64,000 nucleotides of DNA, from positions 5,952,001 through 6,016,000 of the forward strand of contig OZ199839.1 of NCBI GenBank assembly GCA_964304625.1, in the 5' to 3' direction. The stretch is from Kudoa neothunni (lineage: Eukaryota > Cnidaria). Under the pieces are notes generated by a model. The model saw nothing but the letters and a program-made list of their open reading frames with translations, ran no database searches and was not told the DNA's origin. Made by a program: the position numbers and the translations under genes. Every line of letters begins with the position of its first letter. Within the stretch, counting starts at the first letter, position 1. Shown piece by piece: positions 1-12,497 of this stretch.

Positions 1-74
1 TAGTTGTTTAGTTGTGGATATATCTGTGGTTTTATCCATTATTAATGAAAATTTAGTTGTTTATAATTTTGAAA

Positions 75-3000
75 TTAACCCCTAACGGCTACCCATTGGA
101 TTCGCGCGTCCACCCCCTATTATTTTGTTGTAAAACCTGTTATAATTTGTGTAATTTCGCCAAACCATTAACTTATTTTATTATGTCGGTCGGTAGATAA
201 TGCTTTTTTAAAAATGTAGATGAAATTCTGACGAATATACACAAAATTTAACATGCATAACAACAAAATTTATAAACAAAATAATATAAAGATGGGCGCA
301 TGTGACTGAAGGTTATCCTTTAACGATTAAGTTTTTTAAGTAATCTTTCCCATAAATATGACGAAAAACACATTTTTCTTTCGTTAGAGCACATTTTATA
401 TCGTTGCGAATAGCAGAATCTCCACAAACATTGGCAAATGATCCGAGATTGACAGCGGTAATTCTCTTCCGCAACAAAGGTACATAATTTCAATTCTGCT
501 TTAAATATTTTTCGAGAATATACAACTGAACTGTTTAATTCTATATAACTATCTATTCTCATATTGTTTGTGTATTGTCTCATATTTCTTAAATGCTGTC
601 CGGTTGCTACATGTCTTTCGATATTTGAAATACTACAGAAACTTCATATTTACACACTGTGCCGAAAATTTTCTCCTTGTTATCCATGTTCATATCAATC
701 CACTGGATAAAACTTCGATTTTCCAATCATTCTCTTCTTACTTTGTGTTCATAATCTTTTTATATTTTTTTTGGTGTTACTTATCTTATATCGGTTTCGT
801 TTCCACAGTTGTTATCGTTTTGATTAAAGGCCATAAAGATTCACTAACCCAAAAAATATTACATTATTTATAACACAATAAAAGTTAAAAAACTTAATCC
901 AACTTGTTGAATGCAAAAACTAGTAGTAAATTATTAAGACGCGCGCTACTAAGAATGAATTTGAACGTTAAAATAGGTGTTTGTGTATAAAATTTTTTCC
1001 CAATCGAATTTTGGATATTGTATTCTTCTCCACTTCGTATTCGTTTCATTTAATTATTTCCAGGTATCAATGATAGCTTTTATTAAAAAAAAATAATTTA
1101 TTAACAATTCCCCTGGTTAGAAATGTGTAAAATTAACATTTTAAGGAATTTTTTTAGCGACAATTAAATTTGATGACTCTTTCGAGCCAGATTTTTTTTC
1201 TTTAAGAAAAATTTAAACCCCTAAAGTATAAAACATGCAGGCAGAATACTTAATTCTGTGAAGTAAATGAGCTAATTTCCCATGTATAAGATTAAATATA
1301 CATTGGGATTACATGGAATTGATTTGGCCATGAAATAAAAGAACTTTTCATTAAAAACAGTAAATAGATAACATTCTCGTGATCGGAAACTCATTAAACA
1401 TGTAAATGAAGGCAAAATATTCTTAGATTTATAAAATTTTGTTAAATGATAATACATTAAAGTCTCGATATTGCGAGGTTCGATGTAAGGAAGTCTTTAT
1501 ATTTTACAAAATTCTGTAACTAGCATTGTAACCTTTTCGATGTATATTGTCTTTTACACTAGCTTTATACCCGAAAATGCGATGTAATATTTAAAAAATG
1601 TACTTTTAGTAAAATTCAGGGCCTTACTATTAGGCAGTGGTTACTTCAAATTTTAATCCGATGAATCCACTAAATAACACATTCGAACTTTCGATATTGT
1701 GATATTTGAAAAACATTATCATAAAAAATTGGAACTATTCAACATTATGTTTCAATTATCTCAACCTGACATGCCAAAAAATACCCTATACCGGCATAGA
1801 ATATCATAAATTCTTTTATTGTGAGTTTTATTCAAATTAAATTTAGTTATTCCTTTCTGAATAGAATTTTATCTAATAAATTTGATATATTGAACTTCAA
1901 TGTTGTTTCTCTCAATAAAGGAATTACAAATAAAAAATCTTCCCAACCTCAAATTGAGTTGTATGACTGGATTGTATCAGAACTCTAAAAAAGACAAATA
2001 TTCTAGAGTTTTTATAACAAAAAGAGGAAAAACTCTTTTCCGATGATCTTAAATCGTTGGTTTAGTTGTAACAGAAGGTTTCCTTATAAATTTTAAGATT
2101 CGCTGTTTTTTTAAATTTACTTTACGCTTAGAAGGATGCAAGTTGATGATAATATTGTTAATGATTAGGTGATCAAATATTATTAGGTAAAACGTAGATA
2201 TGAAAAAGAGAATTATTAAATCTCAGTGAGACCGCTCTTTTCCAAGAACAATGCAATCAACGAACGCATGATATAAAGAAGGAGTTGAATTTGAAGGAAA
2301 TGAAACAATAAAAAAACCTGTAATATAATTATACAGTGCTTAATTTACAAGGATAAAACTCCCACATAATTTCATTAGTAAATTTAAAGTGGCACCTTGT
2401 TTTAATTGAATTTACGAACTTTTTGTTAAATATTAACGATCAAAAAATTGGTAGGATGTCTCCCACTATTTTCATGAAATTTTAACTCATTTTCAAAAAT
2501 TAGCGAAAGATAATGAAAAGTTCGTATATTATTAAAATAACGTCTTTCACATCTTTAATTTAATGACACAAACAAGAGAGATCATTTTTTCGTTAAAAAA
2601 TAAAAAATTTATTCTACTGACGCACGCGCGAAACCTCGATATTAGGCAGTAAAAGCTCAGTTCCTGATTTAGGGAGAAATATCATGACCTTACTGTATTA
2701 CCAAGAGCGCTCAGATCTTGCAATAATCTCAGAGTAATCTCCAAGTACGTCGGATCCTTCCGGTAGAAAATAAAATCAAAACCTAGTCATACTCTTATTC
2801 CTTTAAGAAGTAATTTTTAGTTAAAATTTAATAAATAACAAATATAAGAGATTCTAAGGTTTATAAATATTAAATACTATTGGTTCGGTTTTGAAAAAGT
2901 AAACTATCATTTTATATCCTCAAGGAAAATTTTTTTGTTAGTTTATGTTAATGTTTATTTGAGATTAAAATACTACATAGATAGTTATAGAGAAAATAAA

Positions 3001-3075
3001 AAGGTAAAAATAGAAATGTCGAAAAATAAAATAATTGGGTTTCCTAAAATACCCCATCCGTCACGTAAGGGTTAA
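75..3075. mobile_element. Possible TTAA-flanked (piggyBac-type) non-autonomous element
   Basis: Both ends read inward from TTAA: the left end begins TTAACCCCTAACGG and the right end, read on the minus strand, begins TTAACCCTTACGTG. The right end stops a few bases before the K1 promoter box, at the point where the homologous K2 upstream region diverges. No coding frame was found inside. The termini match each other only over about 12 bases, and the length is large for a MITE, so the two ends might belong to different insertions. The interval also contains the dispersed repeat at 1095-1460. Confidence 0.25.
1095..1460 (+). repeat. Dispersed repeat, copy 1 (second copy near 62755)
   Basis: This stretch aligns along most of its length with 62755-63115. 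Shared landmarks in order are a 'cccctg-ttagaaatgt' start, 'aattaaatttgat', 'tttcgagccagat', and 'aaatatacattgggattacatg'. No open frame is conserved between the two copies, so this is a non-coding repeat of unknown class. Confidence 0.65.
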
Positions 3076-3083
3076 AGACTTGC

Positions 3084-3133
3084 TTTCGTAATGTATTCGT
3101 TATTTTAAGGTCGGAAATGCGATAATTTTATAA
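3084..3133 (+). promoter_or_regulatory. Class A promoter of K1: bZIP-like box plus TATA-like box
   Basis: A TTTCGTAAT box (3084-3092) lies upstream of a TTTATAA box (3127-3133) and a CAATTG-containing stretch, about 130-175 bases before the K1 ATG. The same order recurs before K2, K4 and K5. In K5 the box is TTACGTAAT, the PAR/C-EBP-type bZIP palindrome. The role is inferred from conservation. Confidence 0.4.
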
Positions 3134-3258
3134 TTCCCCGTATCAATTGAATTTAGAAAACTGTTTGAATTAAGATTACTTCAAAACATGAATGTACTTC
3201 GACGATTATTATTTATATTTAATACCTATTAAAAATTCTTCCGTTATTAATAAACAAT

Positions 3259-4621
3259 ATGTTGGTTTTTTCAATATGTTCTCTTTTCTTATCAGTAATA
3301 TCCACTGGTATTTGTTTATTCACGGTAAATAAATAGATTTTTTGGTTTAGAAAGAGCGTTGCTCAATTACGATAAGGATGAAGGTCAAGCTCCAGTTTGG
3401 ATAGAAAAATCAGAACATGCCAAAGCGGTTGTTGAGAGATGGTACGTTGATAAAGCTGACGCTACCTGCAAACAGTTTAATTATCGCGGATCTCTCGGGA
3501 ATTTTAATAACTTTGTCTCAAAAGCTGCTTGCATTAATCATCGTATAAATACAATGCAGTTATATCTTGTAATTCCAATGTAGTTCGATTCACGCCGGAG
3601 GAAAAAGCTAATGCATGTGCAGAGGCAATGAATGAAGGATTGTGTCAGCTCTCGGGCGATAAAGCTTTGGCTAGGTGGTACTTCAGCAATGATGGTTGCC
3701 ACGAATTTAAATATAAGGGATGTGGTGGAAACGCAAACAACTTTGAAACTGAGAAGGAATGTAAACAAGTTTGTCAAAGTAATTATCTTCGTCAGTTTTG
3801 AACGGATCAAAATTTAATCAAAAAATTAAAATATAATATGTAAATTAAACGCATTAATATTTTTTAATAGACAATGTAAATGGTCCAATGACTAATAATC
3901 CCCCATCAGAAAAAATGACTGCCGTTCCAAACGAATTCGACTGCACTTTTAGGGCTGAAGTAAAAACTCATTCTCCAAAAATGGGGATTGTTCCCCATAA
4001 AGATGGCAAGAGATGCGTCTATGCAGCTGTAGGAAGAGAAGCCAAGAGGGGATTTTTCAAGAACCTGCCATCTTGCGTAAAGTCTTGCGTTAGTAATATA
4101 TTTATGGTTGCAATATCTTTATTAACTATCTGTAGAAAAGCTAGCACCAGCGTGTGCAGCGGATGGTCCCCATCAGATTGCAATCACAGAAGAGATTAAA
4201 AGCACAGAGAGGGTGAAAACATATTATTATTTCAAAAAATCAGAAGCAGTATGCATGCCATTCATGTCGAAAGAACCGGACGCGAACACTAAAATTGACG
4301 ATGGTACATTAAATATATTCAGTTCAGCTGAGTTATGTGCAAGTTACTGTCCTGCAAGTATTTAATATCTAAATAATATCTTAATATATTTTTTTAGCTG
4401 GTCATATTGGTCAATTAAAAGCTGTTGAAGCTTGCACCCTTCCAAAAATTGGGGTATCAGTTAACACAGATAAATACAAGATAGATAGATACTACTATAA
4501 TCACAAAGAAGCGACTGACAAATGCAAGAGTTTTGAATTCAATGGAAGGGAAATGAACCTGAATAACTTTAAGACTAAAGCAATTTGTGAAGCTATTTGC
4601 CAAACACCTTTGTCATCATAA
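3259..4621 (+). CDS. K1: secreted five-module Kunitz-type protein
   Basis: Six exons: 3259-3307, 3351-3542, 3584-3778, 3871-4092, 4136-4357 and 4398-4621, joined by phase-1 GT-AG introns of 40-43 nt and one of 92 nt; 367 codons plus stop. Residues 1-16 form a hydrophobic signal peptide starting MLVFSICSLF. Each later exon encodes one Kunitz-like module. Module 2 (about residues 81-145) has the full C-x8-C-x17-C-x7-C-x12-C-x3-C pattern with the [13 protein letters not shown] core typical of BPTI/Kunitz. Module 1 keeps only two cysteines (ATCK and AACI). Modules 3-5 keep four and lack the pair that makes the reactive-loop disulfide. The residue after Cys2 of module 2, the expected P1 site, is Gln. 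It is presumably a secreted serine-protease inhibitor or a Kunitz-fold protein with another function. First member of the array and most diverged from K2-K6. Confidence 0.88.
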
Positions 4622-4853
4622 TAATCGTTGACTTGGATTGCATATCCCATATGACAAGGAATAATATTTTCAATAATTTTAGAATTAATTATTGATTTCT
4701 ACACAAATTATTCTCCGTTTATTTTTCGTTTGATAGGATTGAATTAAATTTTTGTACAGAATAATAATTTATATCAGTCATAAAGTATCTGATAAAAATT
4801 ATAATTTTTTAAGAAACAAGGTTTATTTTGACGCAATTAATATTTTTAGTTTA
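4622..4853. other. K1 3' flank, no gene seen
   Basis: AT-rich 3' flank of K1 up to the TA target of the pogo-like element. No coding frame and no AATAAA signal close to the stop codon was seen. Confidence 0.5.
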
Positions 4854-6781
4854 TAGTAGGTGTCCGCTAATTCGTAGAACCGATATTTCGTAACATCCCT
4901 TAAAACTTTATCCATTAGGTTAAATTTGTCAAATAACGTTTTTTATGAGTTGATAATTAAATATACGAGTTACTTTTTTACTTTGTCCAATAAAAAGTTT
5001 TAAAAGTGTGTATTAACCGATAATTCGTAGTGATTGATAATTCGTACTAATTAGTTGCATGTTTTGGTAAAAATTGACCGATACTTCGTGATTATTTTTA
5101 AATACCCGAAAAAAGAATTCACAAATTCGGAACACTTCAAGAAAAATATGACGGAATTAAATATTATGATAGTTTGCCGCCCTTAAATAGAAAGACGTAA
5201 ACTATCAAACACTTTAAAACACGTTATATTTCAACATTAAATGGCATTATCGTCCATCGAAATAATTAATAAAAGAAATGAGATCGGTGCTTCGGATGAC
5301 GATTTCAAAAATGTTAGTTACGGATGGTTTCGCGGCTTTAAAAATAGATTCAATTAAAAAAAGTCAGTTTTCATGGCGATGCTAACATGGTACCCATAGG
5401 AATTATCACAGAATGGAATACTCAACTAATTAAAATTCTTGAAAATTATAAAGAGGATCAAATATACAATGTCGACGAGACCGCGCTGTTCTATCAATCA
5501 ACGCCTCCTAAGTTTTTCCTAAAAATGGTTATTTTTGTTTCGATTAGATATTTTTACATACAATAAATGAAAAATTTTTTGTTAATAGTATCACTTCCGC
5601 AATATGATTATTTTATGGGCGCCAAATGTGTACTTCATTATTTTTTCGTTATGATCGAAATTATTCAATATTCTACAATCAATTATTTTTGCTCAAGTAT
5701 TTATCTATATTATTATAGGAAAAAGTTACGTTTCTGCTATTGAGAATAATGTCTTGTGGTAAAAAGTAAAAAAAAAGGATTACATTACTACTTGGAGCCT
5801 CAATGAATGGTGAAAAACTAGACCCCTTAGTGATAGGTCATCATGCCCGACCTAGATGCTTTAAAAGTATAAATACTACTTCAGTTCCCTATGAGTACAG
5901 CACAAAAGGCTGGATGACAACAAGCATTTTTAGAAATTATCTGTTAAAACTTAACAGTATTTTCAGAAGTAGAAACAAAAAATTGTTCTTTTTATGGACA
6001 ACGCAAGTTGCCATCAACCCATGGAACTCTCTAACTATCAAATAGTCTATTTTCCCAAAAACACCACATCGGTCCTACAACCAATGGATCAAGGTGTTAT
6101 TCGTTCATTTAAGGCAATATACCGGAAAAACTTAACGAGAAGACACACGCTTCGTGCAGAAATTGGACTGGATATAAAACCTCTAGATTTACGGGAAGCA
6201 ATGACTCTTATTAAGGATACTGGAATGCATTAGTTCCTGAAACAATTATTAATTGTTTTTCTAAATCTGGTTTCAGCTTAAAAGATCCGTAAATGAACCA
6301 GAAAATTACAATACAATTTTATCTCCAGATAGTTCTACATCTCTAGAAGAAGTCGACGAATTAGGTATCGGAGAAAGTTTGTTTCCCGTATGTGATAATT
6401 TAGATAACATCTCATACGACGAAATCGTTAGCGAGTCTGAAGAGGTAGAGGACGAACCTGTGGAGCCTAAATTCACTTCTAAAGATGCTCTAATTTTTGT
6501 AGAAAATTTGAAAATATTTTTCAAAGGTGCTGGTGCTACTCTTTAGGTGATGAATTAGCTAAATTAGAATCATATGTATATGAGTATATTGAAAAAACTC
6601 AAATACAATCAAAAATAACAGATTATTTTAGAAATCCTTAAAAATTAAATAATAAAATCAAAATTTTCATGTTATTTTTTTCACGCGCGCACAAAAAGCC
6701 ATTACGAATTAGACGTTACTGACGTATAATTCGTAATTTTCTCCGTCCCCGAGGGGATTACGAATTAGTGGTCACCGACTG
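4854..6781 (+). mobile_element. pogo/Tigger-type DNA transposon, decayed
   Basis: A 1928-bp element bounded by TA dinucleotides (4852-4853 and 6782-6783). Its ends are imperfect inverted repeats of about 23 bases: left TAGTAGGTGTCCGCTAATTC, right complement CAGTCGGTGACCACTAATTC. A terminal CAGT and a TA target duplication are typical of pogo/Tigger elements of the Tc1/mariner superfamily. The motif ATTCGTA recurs several times near both ends and could be sub-terminal binding sites. A transposase remnant lies inside. Confidence 0.85.
5270..6233 (+). pseudogene. pogo/Tigger-like DDE transposase remnant
   Basis: Fragments in different frames match the CENP-B/pogo transposase order. A WFRGFKNRF segment of the DNA-binding region (about 5320) is followed, after a frame change, by HGDANMVP and the first catalytic Asp in NVDETALFY (about 5470). 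Next come GASMNGEKLDPLVIG and RCFK (about 5800-5865), then after a further frame change near 5990 the second catalytic Asp in MDNASCHQ, followed by NTTSVLQPMDQGVI. Stop codons and at least two frame changes break the gene, and some 200 bases of extra or intronic sequence follow the DET block. It cannot make an intact transposase as it stands. Confidence 0.85.
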
Positions 6782-9344
6782 TATTTCCATTAAAGTTGAT
6801 CATGTGCGATACGAAAACCTTTACTAGGAATATAATCTCATAAAAAATTCAAAGACTTGCATTATACCAGTATAAATAAGCTAAAGCGTATTTCTTTGTA
6901 TGTGTTTTATTAATCGTGCTAATGTGTAACTGTAAATAAAATATAATAAATTAGCACGAAATATTTCTGTTTAATAATTATTTAATAATCTATGAAATAA
7001 TAAATTAATCGTTATCAAATGAAAAAAGATCCAAATATTTTTATAACAGAATAAATTACAATTGTATCCATTCTAAAAAATTAATGAATACGATTATTAA
7101 CTTGGCTTATTTGAACTAACTTATTTTTAGTAATATAATTGTTTTACACTCTGTAATAAATATTACTATTTTTAATGTATAATTCGTTAATTTAGGGACT
7201 AAATGTTATTCAAATAAATTAAAGATGAGCAAATAATTTCGATGTAATTAATTAACCCTTTAATGTACTTAAAATGGACTTGACTTCGATGGATTTTGGG
7301 GTAAAAAAATATTCCAGGTTATTATTATATATGCAAGAAAAATATTTTTTTGAAATTAAACAAAAGAGAATAAATATATTGTCAGCATTAGTTGAAAAGA
7401 AATGAATTAAGTCTATGGCAATCTTTTTAATCCTACGATAAACTAACTTTTTTAAAAATAGTAGTTGTGTATATAGAAAATTGAGAGATTTTTATTGTGC
7501 ATCATCTCAAAAATCTTCTTTAATAAATAAGAAAATATAATTAATTGGTTAACTTTCCAAGTTCCTCCAATCGATTATATACTTTCTGCTTTTGGGATCG
7601 CGTTGACCCCAGGTTTTTATTGCATCCTTAAATGCAATTAAATTATGAAGTGGCATGCTAAATTAATTAAAAATTGATATACAAATATCTGTAATATTTC
7701 CACTAAGATTTGCATTACGTATAAATAAAATAGTTCGAATTCGAGAAAATATGTTGGCGCAATCAGTGTTTTTATCGCCTTGAACTTAAATTGAAACGAC
7801 TTAGTGGGGCAGACCAATTTTTGATTCGTAAAGTGTTCAAAATTGTTTATACAAAAAATATTGGTAAATAAAGTTCGCCCATAACGTGATTAACAAATTA
7901 GTTTTCTATGATGGGTAACCACTTAACGCGGTTTGACGAAGACATGAGCAATATGAATTTTTTTACTATCGCCCTTTGAATATAATATAGGCCATAAAAA
8001 TTATTCATATTGCAAAATAACTTCAAATCCTCATCATTCTCATCATATTTACAATGAGAAATATCTGTCATATCTTTGCAGTTGCTATCCAGATAATCCA
8101 TTTTTGGAATGGAGATGATACATGCGAGTTTAATGAACTAAATTACCTGATTTGTTAAGAATTAAGAAAGGCATATTTTAAAATTTTTCCATCAAAATGT
8201 GCTCAATTCGGTGAAAATTTCCTAAAACATTTTTAAGTCTAGTTTTGGCAGAGAAAAAATTGGGATATTTTTTTCACCAAAACCCATCAGAGCATGGAAA
8301 TAGAATAGCTCGTCTAATACATTATACAAGATCATAATTTTTATTTCGGAAATCCATAACGATATTTTTGAGGAATTGATGGAATCCTAAAATTGATATC
8401 CTTGGAAATATGGAGAAATTAGATCAATAATATACTCCTGGGTTTTTACCCCGAATCCAGTAGATAGTTAAAGCTGAAATAACATCAAGAAACAATCTGA
8501 TTTAATAATATTTAGACGTACAAAATTGGGTTATCCGAGTGACGATGTATAAATATAAATTTCCTCGCACTTATTTTGAGATAATAAGGTAGACAATTAT
8601 TATAACAGGAGTTTAGCAAATTTTTTAGTTGAACTGCCACGTATACAAAACTTTTTAACAATTTTACTCTAAAAACTCATGAATAACCAACTATATATTT
8701 CATTTGATATTATTTTCACAAAGATTCCTTGGTCTCAACAGCAAAAAATATTATAAACATTAGAATGATTTAAATCGTTTTCAAAATTTATACGAAAAAT
8801 ATATCTTAATTGTTTAAAAGTCGATACAAAATAGAGGGTTGAATAACAAATAAATAATTTGTTAGTACCTCGATAATATTTTATTTCAATTCAGGAATCC
8901 TGCGGCGAATTAACTTATTATTACCTTTAATTAAATAAATCCATCTTTATTGGTTAGATACTCTGAACCTTAGCTCTCTAATGTAATAAAATATTTGCAA
9001 ATAATTTTCAATTTCAGGAAATTCAGTACCTTCGTAGTTTAACATACACGTTTATTTATAACCTCTCTCTAAAATAATTTTATTGTGTGTGAGGCCTAAG
9101 ATAAAAAAATTCTTTACGATTCGAAATTTAGCAGTTGTATAACATTTTTTTGTTAAATATATTCGAGGCACTTTATATGGGCCCATTCTATTACTATTTT
9201 GAGTATGTTCAACAGTCTTATTGAAGGAATGATTTTTAGAATATAAAACATATAGCTTAATTCTTAAATAAACTACTCATATTTTTTGGTAACTCTCGTT
9301 TTGTTAATATTTTACTTTTATAGCATCTTTTAAAAGTAACCATA
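6782..9344. other. K1-K2 spacer, first part: no gene
   Basis: AT-rich spacer with no convincing coding frame on either strand; the open frame around 7898-8101 on the minus strand has no recognisable domain. From about 8600 onward the sequence is recognisably related to the K3-K4 spacer (about 25500-26200), so it belongs to the duplicated spacer and is not unique gene territory. Confidence 0.5.
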
Positions 9345-9357
9345 AATATTTCATCAA
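9345..9357. repeat. Left target-site duplication of SINE
   Basis: AATATTTCATCAA, repeated with one mismatch at 9797-9809 on the other side of the SINE. Confidence 0.65.
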
Positions 9358-9796
9358 TTTTTTTACAAGGCAAAACCCTTGGCTCAACTTATTAAGTTGT
9401 GGAATTCTGGTTAGTCAGACCCATTCCATTAACGTTTGAGACACCGCAGGACGAAACACGAAACCCCTCCCTTATCCTTATGCGGTAATGTGGGACTTTA
9501 ACCCATTAAACATACTTGTATCAGGGCGACCACCACCCATCACTTTATCCCTTTAAGGACGTTGGCTCTTTGAGGCCTGCAAATTATTTGCCTTTTGGTA
9601 GGTTCCGGAGATTCCAATTCATAGTTACGATCATCCCCACCTCACAGCGAATGTACACTGTAACCACAGCTCCCAATTATTGGGAAGAGACCTACCAACA
9701 CGGAAGCAGTAGTCTGACCACCGGTGGAGTCGAATCCTTTACCACACGGTTCGGAGCCCGTGCGTCACACCGATGTGCTATCTATCCTCGGATATT
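9358..9796 (-). mobile_element. tRNA-derived SINE (about 440 bp)
   Basis: Read on the minus strand, the element has RNA polymerase III promoter boxes near its 5' end. The A box is TAGCACATCGG (9780-9770) and the B box is GATTCGACTCC (9736-9726), about 44 bases apart as in tRNA-derived SINEs. Its 3' end is a run of seven A (T's at 9358-9364). It is flanked by a 13-bp duplication with one mismatch (9345-9357 and 9797-9809). The homologous K3-K4 spacer near 26220 lacks the element. It is an obvious GC-richer island in AT-rich DNA. The 113-residue open frame at 9516-9857 lies across it and is not a gene. Confidence 0.75.
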
Positions 9797-9809
9797 AATA
9801 TTTCAACAA
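9797..9809. repeat. Right target-site duplication of SINE
   Basis: AATATTTCAACAA; pairs with 9345-9357 (12 of 13 bases equal). Confidence 0.65.
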
Positions 9810-12325
9810 TGGCGAATCCCGATGGGATATTGTATATTTCTTTGGTTTCATTTCTAACTCAAATTGATTTATAATTTTGTCCTTAATTCTGTAAAATGAA
9901 ATTGAAACATTATCGATTATTTGTTAACTATTGTAAATAGCATAGAATTAGATGTAAAATGTGTTTTAAGCTCATTACAATAGGATCTTTTATAATAAAA
10001 TAAGTACAAATTTCCGTCATAATTTATTTTATTTTGTCTTTTATTTCCTAGGGTGGATTTATTATTTGATTAATTGATATCTAACTTAATAATTTAAATA
10101 TTCACACAAAATAATTTGAAAAAATTTGTTTTTAAGGAAGATCTATCATTTTTGTTTAATTCATAAATTATTAAAGCAATTCGTGCGTAGAAAAATTTAC
10201 AAAATTAATTCGATATATATATATATATATTTATAAGAAAATATTTTAATCAAAAACATGATCAATACCATTAAAGAGATAAAACATTCTGTTTTCTCAT
10301 GGGTATGATATTTAGGAAAAATAGGAAATATTTTATGTGATTTAGATAAATAAATAAATCGTAAATCCCACATTTTTAAACGTCATTTCGTAATAGATTT
10401 GAAAATTATAAAAATCTCTAGTATTAACACAACAATATTCTAATCTATTTTAATTCCATCAAAAAGTCGCTAACCGGAATTAAAAAATTCATATAATAAT
10501 AACTTTATTAAATATATTCTTAAGAAATAAAACACTAAAGAAAAATAATTATATCCTAAAAATTGAAAATGTTAAAAAATTGAACAATAATAAAATCGTC
10601 TATTCATAATATTTATATTGTAACAGAAGTAGTAGACTGTAACAATGAATTCAAAGTTATTCTGACAAATATTTTGTTGAATCGATGTATTAGAAGTAAA
10701 TTAGATAACAAGACGTACCATTCCTTTATGTGATTGGTGTGGTGTTTGCGGAGAGTTCATATAAAATTTAATGGGGCTTACTGTAGAAAGACCACGCCCT
10801 ATTTCTAAGTATTAATTTCATTCATAAATGTTTATAATAAATTAAAAATATAAATAATAAAAAATACATAAATTATTGATGATTTGCAGCGATATAAATT
10901 ATAGATCCACACGTAACCATTGTTTTTAATCAAATTTCTCATAAATATATATATATATATATTGTTTCTCAATTGAACGCGGTACTTTTTTTTGTTCTAA
11001 CAAAAATTCGTACTGAAACATTAAAATCTCTATAAATAAATTTTTTTGTTATTTATTATAAAAGACATACTCCAGCGGATAGCATGTATACATACACTTT
11101 ATGATTAAATTCATTTCGAGTACCTAGAAAAGTTTTATTTTCAGTCTATGATTGGTTCGCTTTAATTATTTTTATATAAATTTTATTCTTATAAACTATG
11201 TAACATAAAATGAGCTGCATATACGTTAATATAAAATGTAGGAACAAAAGATCTTTTTAACAAAATACAAAAATCAATGCAGTGCAAAAATATTAAAGAA
11301 TATACAAAATTAAGTGGGTCTCTTTGTCATCCCAGCAAATTGGATTAGAAACAGAATTCTCTCATTCTATTAATCATATATGGTGGAAACTTACTAAACT
11401 CATTTGGTTCTAAGGTTGAGTTTTCGCAGAGAAATTATTGAAGAATATGACCTATAAAAATATTATATTTAATGTTTTTTTTTCATTATTTTATAAATAA
11501 GAAATTTGTTAATAATTTTATTTAAAAACATTTATTTTTAATCTAGGTGCTAGATGGGTGATAATATTTAATTTATTCAGAAATTAAGTGTAAGAATGTA
11601 ATTTGCAAGCTTAAAGTATAATTTTCGAATAATACAATATCCGGCATCTAATATAGTTTAATTATAAAATATTATGATAAATTAAATATATACCTAAATT
11701 TTATAACTAGACTTGTTGAAAATTAATATTATGTTGGCTTGAAGATGATTTTAACGTTTAAGTATGAATTTTGGTCAGATCTAAAAGTGTGTCTAGTTCC
11801 ATTTAGAAACCCTATAATATAAACATATATTAACAAAAATTTTTGTAGGATTAATCTATTGTTCTTTGTTATTTAAAAATATAAAATAGAATCGAGTGAT
11901 AGCTTCATTTAGTGTCCTTAAGAACAATAAATTGCGATATTACAATTATTTAATCAAAAAGTAATATCATCATATTTATACACTAAGAAATAGATAAAAT
12001 TATATAAATTCTAAAAAAACAAAAAAACCTAATTCTTGCTAAAGCACGATATAAATCGTTGGAAATACTCCTAAATATTATACAAATATTAAAAATTATA
12101 TTATTAAATTAATTAGAGGATTAGTTTTATGTATTCAACATCAAAATCAATAATCAGAAATGAATTAATAGTTATTGAAAGTATTTATAGAATTTATTTA
12201 ATTTTTAACATTCACCCAATTATCAAATAAAGTCTCTATAAAAGGTAAAATAATTATTATATATACAATAAAAAATAATAAGGTATTAACATTATATTTT
12301 TGTGGTATTTATAACTTAGCCTTGC
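9810..12325. other. K1-K2 spacer, second part: no gene
   Basis: AT-rich, with short (TA)n runs near 10217 and 10946. It is related in order to the K3-K4 spacer, for example 10255-10340 to about 27740-27820 and 10720-10760 to about 28290-28340. No coding frame is supported. Confidence 0.5.
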
Positions 12326-12374
12326 TTTCGTAATATATTCGTTGTATTGTCAACATCAAACAACGAATATATAA
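12326..12374 (+). promoter_or_regulatory. Class A promoter of K2
   Basis: TTTCGTAAT (12326-12334) followed 42 bases later by TATATAA (12368-12374) and then a TCAATTG stretch. Same order and surrounding sequence as the K1, K4 and K5 promoters. Confidence 0.45.
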
Positions 12375-12497
12375 CTCCTCATTCAATTGAAATTAGACAA
12401 CTATGTGAATCAAATTTATGTCATAACCTGAATATATTTAGACGATTATTATTCATATTTAATACCTAATACAATTTCGCTATTAATAATAAATAAT

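Noticed and set aside
320-873. Two open frames on opposite strands near the window start
   Set aside because: No domain, no paralog, composition like the surrounding spacer.
3538-3810. Minus-strand 90-residue frame opposite K1 exon 3
   Set aside because: Antisense shadow of the six-cysteine Kunitz exon.
7898-8101. Minus-strand 67-residue frame in the K1-K2 spacer
   Set aside because: No recognisable domain and not conserved in the homologous spacer.
9516-9857. 113-residue open frame
   Set aside because: It lies across the SINE on its antisense strand and ends in the flank; no domain, explained by higher GC content.
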